Part shown: positions 25,311 through 36,011 of the stretch, in pieces
Layout: each line of letters opens with the position of its first letter
Numbering within the stretch: the first letter of the stretch is position 1
Assembly: GCA_027312225.1 (NCBI GenBank)
Contig: DAICXK010000002.1
Coordinates: 367 to 64,366, forward strand
Length of the DNA: 64,000 nucleotides
Direction: 5' to 3'
From: Candidatus Saccharimonadota bacterium
GTDB lineage: Bacteria > Patescibacteriota > Saccharimonadia > Saccharimonadales > Saccharimonadaceae
Notes under the pieces: model-generated
Database searches by the model: none
Seen by the model: the letters and a program-made list of their open reading frames with translations, nothing else
What the model was told of the DNA's origin: nothing
Made by a program: the position numbers and the translations under genes

Positions 25311-26186
25311 ATGATGGCGAAAAAAGGACTAGGACGATCATTTGACTCATTGATACCGACTGACCTGCTAGACGAGTCATTCGATCCAAGCGTTGGACAG
25401 GATGACCAGGCATCAGAACTGCGATACCTTAGGACAACTGAGATTATTGCCGACCCAGATCAGCCAAGGCGTCATTTTGACGAGTCCTCGCTTGCGGAGC
25501 TGACTGCATCGATTGCCGAGCATGGTGTTTTGCAGCCAATTGTTGTGACGGTGCACGGGAAAGGATACCGGATTGTCGCGGGTGAGCGTCGGTTCAGAGC
25601 GGCTAGTGGCGCAGGCCTCGAAAAGATACCGGCGATTGTACGCACACTCAGTGACCAACATCGTCTCGAGCTATCGTTGATTGAGAATATTCAGAGGCGT
25701 GATTTGAGCCCTATTGAAACAGCAGTGGCGTATGCAAAACTACGTGATCAGTTCAACTTAACGCTTGATCAGATTGGCGACAGGGTAGGTAGTAAGTCGG
25801 TCAGTGCTGTGAGTAATACACTCCGTCTCCTAAGGTTACCGAAAGAGGCTCAACAGGCGTTGTTAACAGGTTCCGTCACAGAAGGCCAAGCACGACCACT
25901 TGTCGGTGTTGATGAAGATATCGTTCGAGATATCCTACCAAGGATTATTCGTGAAGAGTGGAGTGCACGTGCCGTCGAGCGATACGTTGCCCAGCTAAAA
26001 CAGGGGCAGAAAACACATCAAGTCATCAAGAAGAACGAAGCGGTGTTGGCGGATGCCATGCAGCTTGGAGAGCGCTTGAAGACTCCTGTTGATATTCGTA
26101 TGACGGCAAACGGGGCAGGAAAAATTGTCATCTCATTTAAAGACCAGACCGACTTAGACCGAATAAAAAAAGTGTTCGACCGCTAA
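25311..26186 (+). CDS. parB: ParB/Spo0J partitioning protein
   Basis: DQPRRHFDESSLAELTASIAEHGVLQPIVV...IVAGERRFRAA...LIENIQRRDLSPIE. Confidence 0.95.
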   Translation: MMAKKGLGRSFDSLIPTDLLDESFDPSVGQDDQASELRYLRTTEIIADPDQPRRHFDESSLAELTASIAEHGVLQPIVVTVHGKGYRIVAGERRFRAASGAGLEKIPAIVRTLSDQHRLELSLIENIQRRDLSPIETAVAYAKLRDQFNLTLDQIGDRVGSKSVSAVSNTLRLLRLPKEAQQALLTGSVTEGQARPLVGVDEDIVRDILPRIIREEWSARAVERYVAQLKQGQKTHQVIKKNEAVLADAMQLGERLKTPVDIRMTANGAGKIVISFKDQTDLDRIKKVFDR

Positions 26187-26189
26187 GAT

Positions 26190-26807
26190 CTAAAAGAAAC
26201 GGATATTCTGCAATGGGAATATCCTCATTTTGACGGGGCCAATCACATCGTAGAAGGGAATGGTTCCAAGGCCTTGGTTGCCGTTGCGAGAGTCGTATGA
26301 ATAGGTTCCTTCGCGGTGGTCACCTGCGACGAACAGCTCTCCGTCAGGCACGACAAGATCTGACTCACCACTTGTATAGACGCCAGGTTCGCCATTATTG
26401 TCATCATCCGGGTGAAAACCACCTGGGTGCTCACCGTTGTAGACGACGATGCGGCCATCTTCGATGGTGACGCGCTCGCCAGGAAAGGCAATGACTCGCT
26501 TGACGATGTATTCGTCCCCAGTACCCACATTATAGCGAGGGTTTTTGAAGACAATAATTTGTCCTCGCTCTGGAATATAGTCTTTGTTCTGGATTTGCGA
26601 CCATGTCACAGGGAGGCGGCTGACGATGAGGCGGTCACTCGTATAGAGAGTCGGCTCCATACTAGGGCCAACGACGTTGTAACTACGAAAGATGAACGTA
26701 TTGATAAAAATAGTACCAAGAACAACACAAATAATGAAAATAATGACGCCAATGACGTCTTTGAGGATTGGATGTCTCTGAAGAAAGGATGCTTCCACTT
26801 GCCTCAT
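26190..26807 (-). CDS. lepB: Signal peptidase I
   Basis: VGPSMEPTLYTSDRLIVSRL, VKRVIAFPGERV, VAGDHREGTYSYDSR. Confidence 0.92.
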   Translation of the reverse strand: MRQVEASFLQRHPILKDVIGVIIFIICVVLGTIFINTFIFRSYNVVGPSMEPTLYTSDRLIVSRLPVTWSQIQNKDYIPERGQIIVFKNPRYNVGTGDEYIVKRVIAFPGERVTIEDGRIVVYNGEHPGGFHPDDDNNGEPGVYTSGESDLVVPDGELFVAGDHREGTYSYDSRNGNQGLGTIPFYDVIGPVKMRIFPLQNIRFF

Positions 26808-26915
26808 TATACAGCATTTTATTGTCTTGACATGTAAAACATAACTATCACGAGTGGCGATGAAAATCTAGAGTTTTCATAATGCTGATAGGCGGGTATA
26901 CTAGATATATAGTTT

Positions 26916-28544
26916 ATGAATAAGAAACGATCAATCGACGGGTTTGTGACTCGTAGTAGTTCTTCTGCGCTCGGACAGACCCATAGAACGCTATCGAACA
27001 CCGCTTCAACACGACCATCACTACATACAGGTGGCGAGAAGCGTGTTTCGAATATATCGGATACGTCAACAAAGACGACACTTGGGCAGACGAATATTCG
27101 TGAAGCCCTGCAGTCGTTAGATAACGAACCTCGGCCGCCGAAGATGAGCCGCCGCCAGAAGCGTCAGCTTCACCGTGATGGTGCGCGCCAAAAGTCAAAG
27201 AAGCGGCGGATTATTAAATGGGTGGCAATCGCCATCGCCACGATTATTGTTGGCATCATTGCCTATACGGGCATCATCGCATTTATTACGACGAATAAAG
27301 TCTTCGATGGGGGCATTTTTGGTCTGACGCAAAAGCAAGCACTGAAAGAGGACGCTAATGGAAGGAGTAACTTCCTTATCTTTGGAACGGCCGAGGATGA
27401 TGAGGGCGGTATGCATGGCGGGGCAAACCTCACCGACTCGTTGATGGTCATGAGCGTGAATCAGAAAACAAAAGATGTCTTCATGGTCAGTATTCCACGT
27501 GATCTCTGGGTTGAATTTGGCGCTGCCTGTCTGTCTGGGTATCAGGGGAAGGTGAATGAGGTCTATAGTTGTTATTCAAATGATGGAGAGGATGAAGCTG
27601 CGGGGGCGGCCGGACTCCAGAAAAAAATAGGCTCGATCTTAGGTCTGGATATCCAGTACTACGTCCATCTTAATTTTACCGCAGTCGTTGAACTTGTTGA
27701 TGCGGTAGGTGGCGTGGATGTCACGATAGAGTCGAATCCCAAAGGTATGGGCATTTTAGATCGAAATTTCGACTGGAAGTGCGGATACCGATGTTATTAC
27801 GTCAAGTATGAAGACGGCGAGAGGGCTCATCTTGATGGCGAGCACGCGCTCGCGCTTTCTCGGGCGCGTAATGCGGCTGGAGGGTATGGACTCGCGGCCG
27901 GCAACTTTGATCGAGAGAAGAATCAGCAGAAGATTATCAAGGCACTGCGTGAGAAGGCCCTGAGCGCGGGCACGCTGACGAATCTTGGCAAAGTAACGAG
28001 CATTATGAACGCGCTTGGCAATAATCTCCGTACGAACATTGATACCAAGGAGATTCAAACGCTCATGTCTATCGCGAGTGAAACATCAGATAACGCAATC
28101 GCCTCACTCACGCTTGTCGACGAAGAGGACCCGCTTGTAACGACATGTAGGGTGGGCGCCGCAAGTGCCGTATGTCCAACGGCGGGACGCTACAGCTATA
28201 CGGCAATCCAGGCATATATTAAGAAGAACTCAGTGAATAATCCGGTCACGAAAGAAGGGGCAAAGATCGTTGTCTTAAATGGTACAGGTACGACAGGTGT
28301 GGCACAGACAGAGGCTGACGCGCTGACAGCGAAGGGGTACACGATTAGTGCCTATGACAACGCTCCGGACGGTACCTACGAGGCGGTTGAGATCTACAAG
28401 ATAGGCGAGGGCAATACGGCAACAACTGAAGCACTTAAAACAAGGTACTCGGTCAGTACTATCAAGACGTCGGCACCACCATTGGCAGTAGACGACGATG
28501 TCTCCTTCGTTATCGTCATTGGCAAGGTGCGCGAAGAGACGTAG
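26916..28544 (+). CDS. LytR-CpsA-Psr (LCP) family protein with LytR_C domain
   Basis: NLTDSLMVMSVNQKTKDVFMVSIPRDLWVEF, LDGEHALALSRARN, C-terminal VVLNGTGTTGVAQTEADAL. Confidence 0.9.
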   Translation: MNKKRSIDGFVTRSSSSALGQTHRTLSNTASTRPSLHTGGEKRVSNISDTSTKTTLGQTNIREALQSLDNEPRPPKMSRRQKRQLHRDGARQKSKKRRIIKWVAIAIATIIVGIIAYTGIIAFITTNKVFDGGIFGLTQKQALKEDANGRSNFLIFGTAEDDEGGMHGGANLTDSLMVMSVNQKTKDVFMVSIPRDLWVEFGAACLSGYQGKVNEVYSCYSNDGEDEAAGAAGLQKKIGSILGLDIQYYVHLNFTAVVELVDAVGGVDVTIESNPKGMGILDRNFDWKCGYRCYYVKYEDGERAHLDGEHALALSRARNAAGGYGLAAGNFDREKNQQKIIKALREKALSAGTLTNLGKVTSIMNALGNNLRTNIDTKEIQTLMSIASETSDNAIASLTLVDEEDPLVTTCRVGAASAVCPTAGRYSYTAIQAYIKKNSVNNPVTKEGAKIVVLNGTGTTGVAQTEADALTAKGYTISAYDNAPDGTYEAVEIYKIGEGNTATTEALKTRYSVSTIKTSAPPLAVDDDVSFVIVIGKVREET

Positions 28545-28566
28545 TGCTGTGGTATAGTGGTATCAT

Positions 28567-29355
28567 ATGAAGTTTTTAAAGTTACTTCGACGTCGTTCCG
28601 TCCTGAGTGAACTCGTCTATGTAGGTTTGAATGTTGGATTGGCAATTGCTGTTTTGATCATTGTCCGAACGGTTGAGTCGCCGATACCGGCCTTCATCCT
28701 CGTCGCCCTTAGCAAGTGGCGAGTTTTTGCCGTGCGACCGCGTTACTGGCTGGCTAATATTCAAACTAACTTTGTCGATTTTATCGTCAGTATTAGCGTT
28801 GTCGTGCTGATGTATAGTGTCGGCGTGAGTAGCTCGTATGCTTTTGCCTTGCAGATTCTTATCGTTGTACTCTATATTGCTTGGCTGGTGTATCTCAAGC
28901 CTCGCTCGTCAAAGCGATCAGTCGTTTCACAAGCATGGACGGCGCTCATTATCGGCACGACGGCCCTGTTTGTCTCGTCGTTTGGTTGGCCGATCGAGCT
29001 GATCGTTATCGGCATGGCGGTGATTGGATATGTTGCTGGCCGACATGCATTGACGCAATTCGAAGAGGATCATCTGCAATTCCTTTCACTGATGTGCGCG
29101 CTTATTATGGCGCAGATTGGATGGGTATTCTACCACTGGGTTATCGCCTATTCCCTGCCAGTTGTCGAAGCGCGTATCCCTCAAGTGACGGTTATAGTTG
29201 CGGTTGTCTTCTTCGCGTTTTACAAAGTGTATGACTCATACAAGCGGCACAATAGGGTAGAGCCCGCAGAGGTAGTCATGCCTATATTGTTTAGCCTAGG
29301 CATTGTTTTGACGCTGATGGTATTCTTTAGTGCGATTCCTATTGGCACGCTCTAA
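28567..29355 (+). CDS. Polytopic membrane protein of unknown function
   Basis: About 7 hydrophobic segments; no motif recognised. Confidence 0.7.
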   Translation: MKFLKLLRRRSVLSELVYVGLNVGLAIAVLIIVRTVESPIPAFILVALSKWRVFAVRPRYWLANIQTNFVDFIVSISVVVLMYSVGVSSSYAFALQILIVVLYIAWLVYLKPRSSKRSVVSQAWTALIIGTTALFVSSFGWPIELIVIGMAVIGYVAGRHALTQFEEDHLQFLSLMCALIMAQIGWVFYHWVIAYSLPVVEARIPQVTVIVAVVFFAFYKVYDSYKRHNRVEPAEVVMPILFSLGIVLTLMVFFSAIPIGTL

Positions 29356-29400
29356 TCTTCAGTCGGTTCTCAGTTTATTTGCGGTATACTAAGCATAAGT

Positions 29401-30642
29401 ATGGATACACATTCTTCAGAACAAGGCTCAAAAAGACCGCTTGGTGATGATATAAAAGCGGAGACTTCAGTGGCGTCGACGGTACTGCCACCCGCACCAG
29501 CGCAACCCAAAAAACCGTCTCGTCGACGAGGAAAATATGTCAGCCTGGGAATCGTACTGCTAGTTATTTGTAGCGGGGGTGGTTTTGCTGGCGGCTGGTT
29601 GGCGGCGACGTTGCAGGATAGCCGGTCAGACCTTGATACGGGTCGAATGGTTGAGTCTGACGGCAGTACGGTAGTGACGGTCGAGGAAGAGGCGATTGCA
29701 AATGTTGCTGCAAAGGTAGCGCCAAGTGTTGTTTCGATTGTCACAACCACATCAGGCCGTTCGTTGTGGGGGTATAGTTCTCAAGGAGCTGGCACAGGAG
29801 TGATTGTCAGTAAAGATGGGTACATCATGACAAACAATCATGTCATCGAGGGCGCCAGCAAGGTATCGGTCGTACTATCGGACGGCACCGAGTATGATGA
29901 CGTCAAGGTAGTAGGCGGCGATCCGCTCAATGATATTGCCTTTGTAAAAATTGAAGGCGCGTCAGATTTAACCCCAGCTGAACTGGGCAATAGTGGCAGA
30001 CTACGGATTGGACAGCGTGTTGTCGCGATTGGAAATGCACTAGGGCAGTTTGATAATACGGTAACAAGCGGCATCGTTTCGGCGATGGGACGTCCGCTCG
30101 TGGCATCATCTTCTGACGGTAATAGCTCGGAGAGCTTGACCGACCTTATTCAGACTGACGCAGCGATTAACTCGGGCAACTCAGGTGGCCCGTTGGTTGA
30201 TCTTGCAGGGCGAGTTATCGGCATCAATACGGCAGTTGCGACAGATGCAAACGGGATAGGGTTCGCGATACCGATTAATGCAACGCGCGGCGTGCTTGCC
30301 GAGGTGTTAGAGAGCGGAAAAGTGGCGCGGGCCTATCTCGGGGTGCACTATCTTGATGTGACGGCGTCCCTTGCGGCCAGTAGGAGCCTGGACTCTAAAA
30401 AAGGCGCTTTTGTCTACGCTGACGGTACGATCCAGCCGGTCGTGAAGGATGGGCCTGCGGATAAGGCAGGCGTGAAGGCCGACGACATTATCCTAAAGAT
30501 AGGCAATGACGTTATTGGCACGGATGGCAGTATGTCGAGTATCATTGGCCAATACCGTCCTGGTGACAAGGTTGAGTTAACGGTGTTACGCGCTGGCAAA
30601 GAGCTGAAATTGACGGCCGAGCTGACTGCCTATAGCGATTGA
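29401..30642 (+). CDS. HtrA/DegP-like trypsin-fold protease with PDZ domain
   Basis: TNNHVIEGASKV, NDIAFVKIEG, AAINSGNSGGPLVDLAGRVIGINTA; C-terminal PDZ. Confidence 0.93.
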   Translation: MDTHSSEQGSKRPLGDDIKAETSVASTVLPPAPAQPKKPSRRRGKYVSLGIVLLVICSGGGFAGGWLAATLQDSRSDLDTGRMVESDGSTVVTVEEEAIANVAAKVAPSVVSIVTTTSGRSLWGYSSQGAGTGVIVSKDGYIMTNNHVIEGASKVSVVLSDGTEYDDVKVVGGDPLNDIAFVKIEGASDLTPAELGNSGRLRIGQRVVAIGNALGQFDNTVTSGIVSAMGRPLVASSSDGNSSESLTDLIQTDAAINSGNSGGPLVDLAGRVIGINTAVATDANGIGFAIPINATRGVLAEVLESGKVARAYLGVHYLDVTASLAASRSLDSKKGAFVYADGTIQPVVKDGPADKAGVKADDIILKIGNDVIGTDGSMSSIIGQYRPGDKVELTVLRAGKELKLTAELTAYSD

Positions 30643-31436
30643 TACAGCACGATAAGCCCGCGTGTTTCAACTGGTGAGAGTCCATGCTGCTCGGCATAAT
30701 GCGTCATGGCGTGATGCTGACGTAGATCTGCTTCAAGGGCTAGGTACCCGCCTACTTGCAGCTTGTCGCTGCACTGATTAATCAGTTGTTTAATAAGAAA
30801 CAGCCCATTATCATCAGCAAAAAGCGCGACAGACGGCTCGTGCTGTATTTCGGGTGAATTTTCCCATTCTTTGTCGACATACGGCAAATTAGCAAGGACA
30901 ATATCGGCGCTATATGGGTAGTGCGTCAGAAGGCTACTTTTAAGGTATTCCACCGACGCTCCCAGCTGCAGCGCATTCTTCTCGGCTACGGCCAAGGTGT
31001 GTTTGTCGATATCAACAAGTGTCACATCAAGCTCTGGGTGCTCAAGTTTTGCAGTGATGCCCAGGCAGCCGCTGCCAGTGCCAACATCAACCAGCTTCAT
31101 CCCCGGTCGGAGCGGGATGGTCTGTAATAGCTCGATCATTGCCTCTGACTCGGGTCGTGGTATAAGTGTTGACGTTGTCACAGTAAAGCGTCGCCCATAA
31201 AATTCTTTGTGGCCAATGATATAGGCAATAGGGACGCGATCAAGGCGCAGGTCAAGGCGGGCATCGGCAATTTCTTGGGTGCGTGCGTCAATGGCTTCGT
31301 CGCCATGCGCGTGGACCCAGGTTCGCCCTTTGCGTAAAGTATGTGAAAGAATCAACTCGGCATCAAGCCGCGGGGAAGGTACGCCTCGGGCGTTCAATTG
31401 GATAGCTGCAGAACGTATCCATGCGTCAATGGTCAT
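30630..31436 (-). CDS. prmC: Peptide chain release factor N5-glutamine methyltransferase
   Basis: LIPRPESEAMIELL, DVGTGSGCLGI, NLPYVDKEWENSPEIQHEPSVALFADDNGL. Confidence 0.93.
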   Translation of the reverse strand: MTIDAWIRSAAIQLNARGVPSPRLDAELILSHTLRKGRTWVHAHGDEAIDARTQEIADARLDLRLDRVPIAYIIGHKEFYGRRFTVTTSTLIPRPESEAMIELLQTIPLRPGMKLVDVGTGSGCLGITAKLEHPELDVTLVDIDKHTLAVAEKNALQLGASVEYLKSSLLTHYPYSADIVLANLPYVDKEWENSPEIQHEPSVALFADDNGLFLIKQLINQCSDKLQVGGYLALEADLRQHHAMTHYAEQHGLSPVETRGLIVLYQSL

Positions 31437-31523
31437 GTTGCTATTATCTCACCTCTGTTATTATTTGGCAAGAAGGTGATAATATGCTGCAATAATATCT
31501 TACTTCGTAGTACAATACTACTA

Positions 31524-32798
31524 ATGGCTTTTTTCCGTGCTATCTACTATTTTTTTAGTCGCTATACCGATCCGTCCGAACGTCGCGTGGGGAAGTTTTT
31601 TAAACGTGTTGACGAGCGTACGAGCCCGCATCAACTCGAGAGGTCGCTCATTTCGCTGTTGCAGCAAGATACGGCGGTTATTAATTTGTGGACAGAATAC
31701 CGCTATAAAGGATACAACTACTTAACGAAGAAACAGCGTAAGGAGCTGTATCAGAACCTTGCGGCTATTCACAATGATTTCACCGCGTTTGCTGAGACGC
31801 AAACGGTTGATATCAAGCACGAGATTGCCAAGATAGCTGAATTAGGGGTTGATACGGCAAAATTACGGCTGTATCCGGACCAATTCCAGTATATTGTGCT
31901 GATACAGCGTTACTTGGCGCCGCGCCGCGGATTGTATACGTACCGTGCATCAAGTTCATTTGGTCGGTTACTGCGTGACCCGGCTCGGGAAAAGTTAGAA
32001 GGTGATTGTAATCAGATCGTGACGCTGTATCTTGCGCTGTACGCCCGCAAGTACAAGGTCAGTGACCTCAAGTTAACATTGTATCCGGGGCATGTGGCAT
32101 TGCATTTCGAGGGTGTTGACATCGAAACGACGAATGGAACTTTTTGTCGGTACCAGAAGGAAGGGCAGCGAACAGCGCCCATCCATGAGATTGTTAGCGT
32201 CAACTTGCTTGATACCAGTGACACGAATTTTGAGAAGACGAGTATTCACCCCGAAGTCTTTCTCGAGTCGGCACGTCTTGCCTACGTTGTGAGTAGTAAC
32301 CGACAGCTCGTCAAGAAGAACTTAGAGATTGCGTACCGCAATACCGTGAGCCATCTTATGAAATCAGCACAGTACAAAAAAGCCTTTGAATATGCCAAAC
32401 AAAGCAAGGATCAAGAACTTATTGCTATTTCGTCATATAACGGAGCGCTTCATTATATGAGGCAGCATGAGTTTTCTCGAGCCAGGGACTTTGCAGCCTA
32501 TTCGCTCAAGAAAACAGAGCTGCTACGGATGATTGACCATAACGAGGCGGCATGGCTATACAATGCCAAGCGGTATCAAGAGGCAATTAAGGTGTTTGAG
32601 CGATTAGGCGAACGCCAATGGGTCGTCAACTGCTATCGGGCGCTATATCATCAAGAGCAGCGGGTGCTTTCGGGAATTAAGACGGTTGCCGATATTAGGG
32701 CGCATGCCGGCACGGTGCGGAACATGGAACGATACGCCAAGTCATCGGGTGATTCGCAGCTGATACAGCATGCGCAGTCACTGGTGAAGCATTTGTAG
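31524..32798 (+). CDS. Transglutaminase-like/TPR protein of unknown function
   Basis: EGDCNQIVTLYLALYARKY...LYPGHVALHFEGVDIETTNG (candidate Cys/His/Asp-type core) plus C-terminal TPR-like helices. ORF track start is 31398. Confidence 0.6.
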   Translation: MAFFRAIYYFFSRYTDPSERRVGKFFKRVDERTSPHQLERSLISLLQQDTAVINLWTEYRYKGYNYLTKKQRKELYQNLAAIHNDFTAFAETQTVDIKHEIAKIAELGVDTAKLRLYPDQFQYIVLIQRYLAPRRGLYTYRASSSFGRLLRDPAREKLEGDCNQIVTLYLALYARKYKVSDLKLTLYPGHVALHFEGVDIETTNGTFCRYQKEGQRTAPIHEIVSVNLLDTSDTNFEKTSIHPEVFLESARLAYVVSSNRQLVKKNLEIAYRNTVSHLMKSAQYKKAFEYAKQSKDQELIAISSYNGALHYMRQHEFSRARDFAAYSLKKTELLRMIDHNEAAWLYNAKRYQEAIKVFERLGERQWVVNCYRALYHQEQRVLSGIKTVADIRAHAGTVRNMERYAKSSGDSQLIQHAQSLVKHL

Positions 32799-32799
32799 G

Positions 32800-33870
32800 T
32801 TATTGGCTAGCGTTTTGGGCTTTCAATTCGCGTTCGTAGGCCTGCAAATGGTCAACGATATCATCAATACGGCCGTCCATTGCCTGCGGGATGCCACTAC
32901 GGCTATATCCAATGCGGTGGTCGGTAATACGGTCCTGCGGGAAATTATAGGTACGGATCTTCTCAGAACGGTCACCCGTGCCAATGAGCCCGCGTCGTTC
33001 AGCGGTTAGCTTGGCGTTCTCTTCGTCAATACGCGCCTGTAAGAGACGACTACGCAATACGCTCATCGCTTTCTCTTTGTTCTTGATTTGCGATTTTTCG
33101 TCTTGGTTTGTCACAACCAGCCCGGTTGGAAGGTGAGTGATGCGAACAGCGCTGTCAGTAGTATTCACCGATTGTCCGCCATGGCCACCGCTACGGTAGA
33201 CGTCGATTTTGAGGTCATTCATATTGATCTCAATGTCGGCCTCTTCGGCTTCAGGAAGCACGGCAACGGTGACAGTGCTGGTATGGATACGACCCTGTGA
33301 TTCGGTGGCTGGCACGCGCTGAACACGATGGACGCCTGACTCAAATTTCAGCTGCGCATAAGGGGCATCGCCCTTGATAAGGAAGACGACTTCTTTATAG
33401 CCACCAGTATCGTTGGCGCTTTCGGACAGCTGCTCAGTTTTTAGGTTATGCGCTTCACAGTAGCGCAGATACATGCGGTACAATTCGGCAGCGAACAGGC
33501 TGGCTTCGTCTCCGCCAGCCCCGGCGCGGATTTCCATGATGACGTTTTTCTCGTCATTGGGATCTTTTGGAGAGAGCATCACAAACAGGTCGTCTTCTAA
33601 CTGGGAAAGTCTTGCTTCGGTCTCAGCTACTTCGGCTTTTGCAAGCTCTGCCAGCTCGTCGCCGCCATTTGCGAGTTCTCTTGCTTCTGACAGCTGCTGC
33701 TCTAGCATGTCGCGCAGTTCAGCTTTTTCGATAATACCTTCAAGCTCTGTGAAGCGCTTGTTTTTGCTGGTAAAGTCGGGGTCGCTGTAGGCGGTAGGGG
33801 TCGCCAAAAACTCGCCCAGTTTTGACTTCTCGGCATTCAATTCATCGATGTTGAGTTCAATCTTTGGCAT
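32800..33870 (-). CDS. prfA: Peptide chain release factor 1
   Basis: [29 protein letters not shown] motif; [17 protein letters not shown]. Confidence 0.97.
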   Translation of the reverse strand: MPKIELNIDELNAEKSKLGEFLATPTAYSDPDFTSKNKRFTELEGIIEKAELRDMLEQQLSEARELANGGDELAELAKAEVAETEARLSQLEDDLFVMLSPKDPNDEKNVIMEIRAGAGGDEASLFAAELYRMYLRYCEAHNLKTEQLSESANDTGGYKEVVFLIKGDAPYAQLKFESGVHRVQRVPATESQGRIHTSTVTVAVLPEAEEADIEINMNDLKIDVYRSGGHGGQSVNTTDSAVRITHLPTGLVVTNQDEKSQIKNKEKAMSVLRSRLLQARIDEENAKLTAERRGLIGTGDRSEKIRTYNFPQDRITDHRIGYSRSGIPQAMDGRIDDIVDHLQAYERELKAQNASQ

Positions 33871-33933
33871 ATACTTCCTTTATCGTAACAAAAAAGAGAC
33901 AAGCTTGCACTCGTCTCTTTTATGGGTGTGACG

Positions 33934-34257
33934 CTATTTTTCGTCAGACTTCTTCGCTTTGTTAGCTGCGGCTTTCTTAGCCTTATTAGCCAAGGCTTGC
34001 TTGCGGGCCTCAGCGGCTGCGGCACGAGCCTTAAATCGATCAACACGACCTTCGGTGTCGATGATCTTTTCTTCACCAGTGAAGTACGGGTGAGATGCTG
34101 ATGAGATGTGAATTTTGACGAGTGGATACTCGTTGCCATCCTCCCACTTAATTGTTTCGGTTGTTTGCGCCGTTGACTGTGTCAGAAACGCAAAACCAGC
34201 CACATCGTCGCTAAATACGACCGGGCGATAGGTTGTTGGGTGTATACTGCTTTTCAT
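33934..34257 (-). CDS. rpmE2: 50S ribosomal protein L31 type B
   Basis: [25 protein letters not shown]...[28 protein letters not shown]. Confidence 0.93.
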   Translation of the reverse strand: MKSSIHPTTYRPVVFSDDVAGFAFLTQSTAQTTETIKWEDGNEYPLVKIHISSASHPYFTGEEKIIDTEGRVDRFKARAAAAEARKQALANKAKKAAANKAKKSDEK

Positions 34258-34403
34258 ATCTGGACTATTGTAGCGAACTTTAGGGGGATTGTCAAAGGTG
34301 TAAAGGTACGGTATAATAATCGGGTAACATTTTATAACGACACAACCGTTCTGGATACTCCTGAAATCTCAGGCCAGGCGGTGAGGAAAAAGGAGTAACA
34401 ACC

Positions 34404-35105
34404 ATGGCAGTGAAAACTGACATTAAAGCTTTGTTTGAAGCTGGTGCTCATTTCGGGCACAAAACAAGCCGCTGGCACCCAAAGATGGCGCCATACATTC
34501 ACAGCAAGCGCCAAGACGCGCATATTATTGATCTTGTTAAGACGGTTGAGGCGCTTGATACGGCTCTTCCATTTTTGACAAGCGTTGCTGCGAGTGGCAA
34601 GAAGGTACTATTTGTTGGTACAAAGAAGCAAATCAAGGATATCGTCCAGGCCAGTGCCGAGGCTGCCAGCCAGCCATACGTCACCGAGCGTTGGATTGGT
34701 GGAATGTTGACAAACGTTACGACGATTACTGCACAGCTGAAGAAGCTGCGTGAGCTTGAAAAGCGCATGGCATCAGGCGACCTTGAAAAGCGCTATAACA
34801 AGCTTGAGGTGCAACGCTTCCAAGAAGAGATCGATGAGCTGAACCGCAAGTACGGCGGTATCAAAGATCTTAGTGGCAAGCCAGGCGCATTGTTTGTCAC
34901 TGACGTGATTGCAGATGCAAACGCAATCCGCGAAGCCAAGACACTTGGCGTTCCTGTTGTTGCGATTGTTGATACAAACGCAAATCCAGATGATGTCGAC
35001 TATGTCATTCCTGCTAATGACGACGCGATCAAAAGCGTTCAGCTGCTATTAGACTACGTGGCAGCCGCAGTCGCAGAAGGTACTGTTAAAAAAGAGGAGA
35101 AATAA
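34404..35105 (+). CDS. rpsB: 30S ribosomal protein S2
   Basis: LFEAGAHFGHKTSRWHPKMAPYIHSKRQDAHIIDL. Confidence 0.97.
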   Translation: MAVKTDIKALFEAGAHFGHKTSRWHPKMAPYIHSKRQDAHIIDLVKTVEALDTALPFLTSVAASGKKVLFVGTKKQIKDIVQASAEAASQPYVTERWIGGMLTNVTTITAQLKKLRELEKRMASGDLEKRYNKLEVQRFQEEIDELNRKYGGIKDLSGKPGALFVTDVIADANAIREAKTLGVPVVAIVDTNANPDDVDYVIPANDDAIKSVQLLLDYVAAAVAEGTVKKEEK

Positions 35106-35106
35106 G

Positions 35107-35703
35107 ATGGGCGTATCTCTTGATGACGTAAAGAAGTTAAAAGAATTGACTGGTCTTGGTCTTGGTGACGCCAAGAACGCGCTGGTTGATGCTGATGGCG
35201 ATTTTGACAAGGCGCTTGAGGCACTTCGTAAGAAAGGTCTGACGAAGGCAGAGAAGAAGGGTGACCGCGAGACTCGCGAGGGTATCGTTGATAGCTATGT
35301 TCACTCTGATCGTATCGGCGTCATCGTTGAAGTAAACTGTGAGACGGACTTTGTGGCACGTTTGCCAGAATTTCGTGAATTTGCTCACCAGATGGCAATG
35401 CAAATTGCAGCGATGAGCCCAGTCTACCCAACAATGGAAGATGTACCAGCCGACATTTACGAGGCAAAGAAGCAAGAGCTGCTCGATAGTGATTCACTGA
35501 AAAGCAAGCCAGCTGAGATGGCCGAGAAAATCGTCGAAGGTCAGTTGAAAAAGCACTTCGCCGAGCAAGTCCTCTCAGAGCAAGTATTCATTCTTGATGA
35601 CAGCATGACAGTGGGTGAGCGCATCAAGCAGCAGATCGCTAAGAATGGCGAGAACGTTCGCGTCAGCCAGTTTAGGCGTATCGAGCTTGGTGTTACCGAA
35701 TAA
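35107..35703 (+). CDS. tsf: Elongation factor Ts
   Basis: VKKLKELTGLGLGDAKNALVDADGDFDKALEALRKKG; VEVNCETDFVAR. Confidence 0.97.
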   Translation: MGVSLDDVKKLKELTGLGLGDAKNALVDADGDFDKALEALRKKGLTKAEKKGDRETREGIVDSYVHSDRIGVIVEVNCETDFVARLPEFREFAHQMAMQIAAMSPVYPTMEDVPADIYEAKKQELLDSDSLKSKPAEMAEKIVEGQLKKHFAEQVLSEQVFILDDSMTVGERIKQQIAKNGENVRVSQFRRIELGVTE

Positions 35704-35726
35704 AGCCAGCTTTTCCGCCAAAATGA

Positions 35727-35762
35727 AATACCGCAGCTAACTACCGCTGCGGTATTCTTTTA
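35727..35762 (+). terminator. Rho-independent terminator after tsf
   Basis: AATACCGCAGC-TAACTACC-GCTGCGGTATT-CTTTTAT. Confidence 0.85.
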
Positions 35763-35789
35763 TGGGCGAAAGGCCCGAGGTGAACTGCA

Positions 35790-35891
35790 TTATACTCCCA
35801 AAGCGGTACTACTCGAGGCGATAGGTATCACCAGACTAGCCGTAATGACTGCAATTGCGATAATGACGGTGTGAATATGTTTCTTTTTCAT
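35790..35891 (-). CDS. Small hydrophobic peptide, 33 aa
   Basis: MKKKHIHTVIIAIAVITASLVIPIASSSTALGV*; minus-strand promoter TTGCCG-N17-TATAAT just upstream. Confidence 0.4.
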   Translation of the reverse strand: MKKKHIHTVIIAIAVITASLVIPIASSSTALGV

Positions 35892-36011
35892 GCTTGTTCA
35901 TGTTCCATTATAGAATACTATTTCATGACGGCAATGCTTTTTAGTACGCGGCAGACTACAGTGTCAATGAGAATTCTGCTACACTGGTAGTATTAACGTA
36001 GTGAGGAAAAT

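Noticed and set aside
24537-26186. parS sites near parAB
   Set aside because: No convincing TGTTNCACGTGAAACA-type site seen by eye; a motif scan is needed.
34270-34403. Possible structured rpsB leader (CCTGA-AATC-TCAGG)
   Set aside because: Only a 5-bp stem visible; cannot distinguish from chance.
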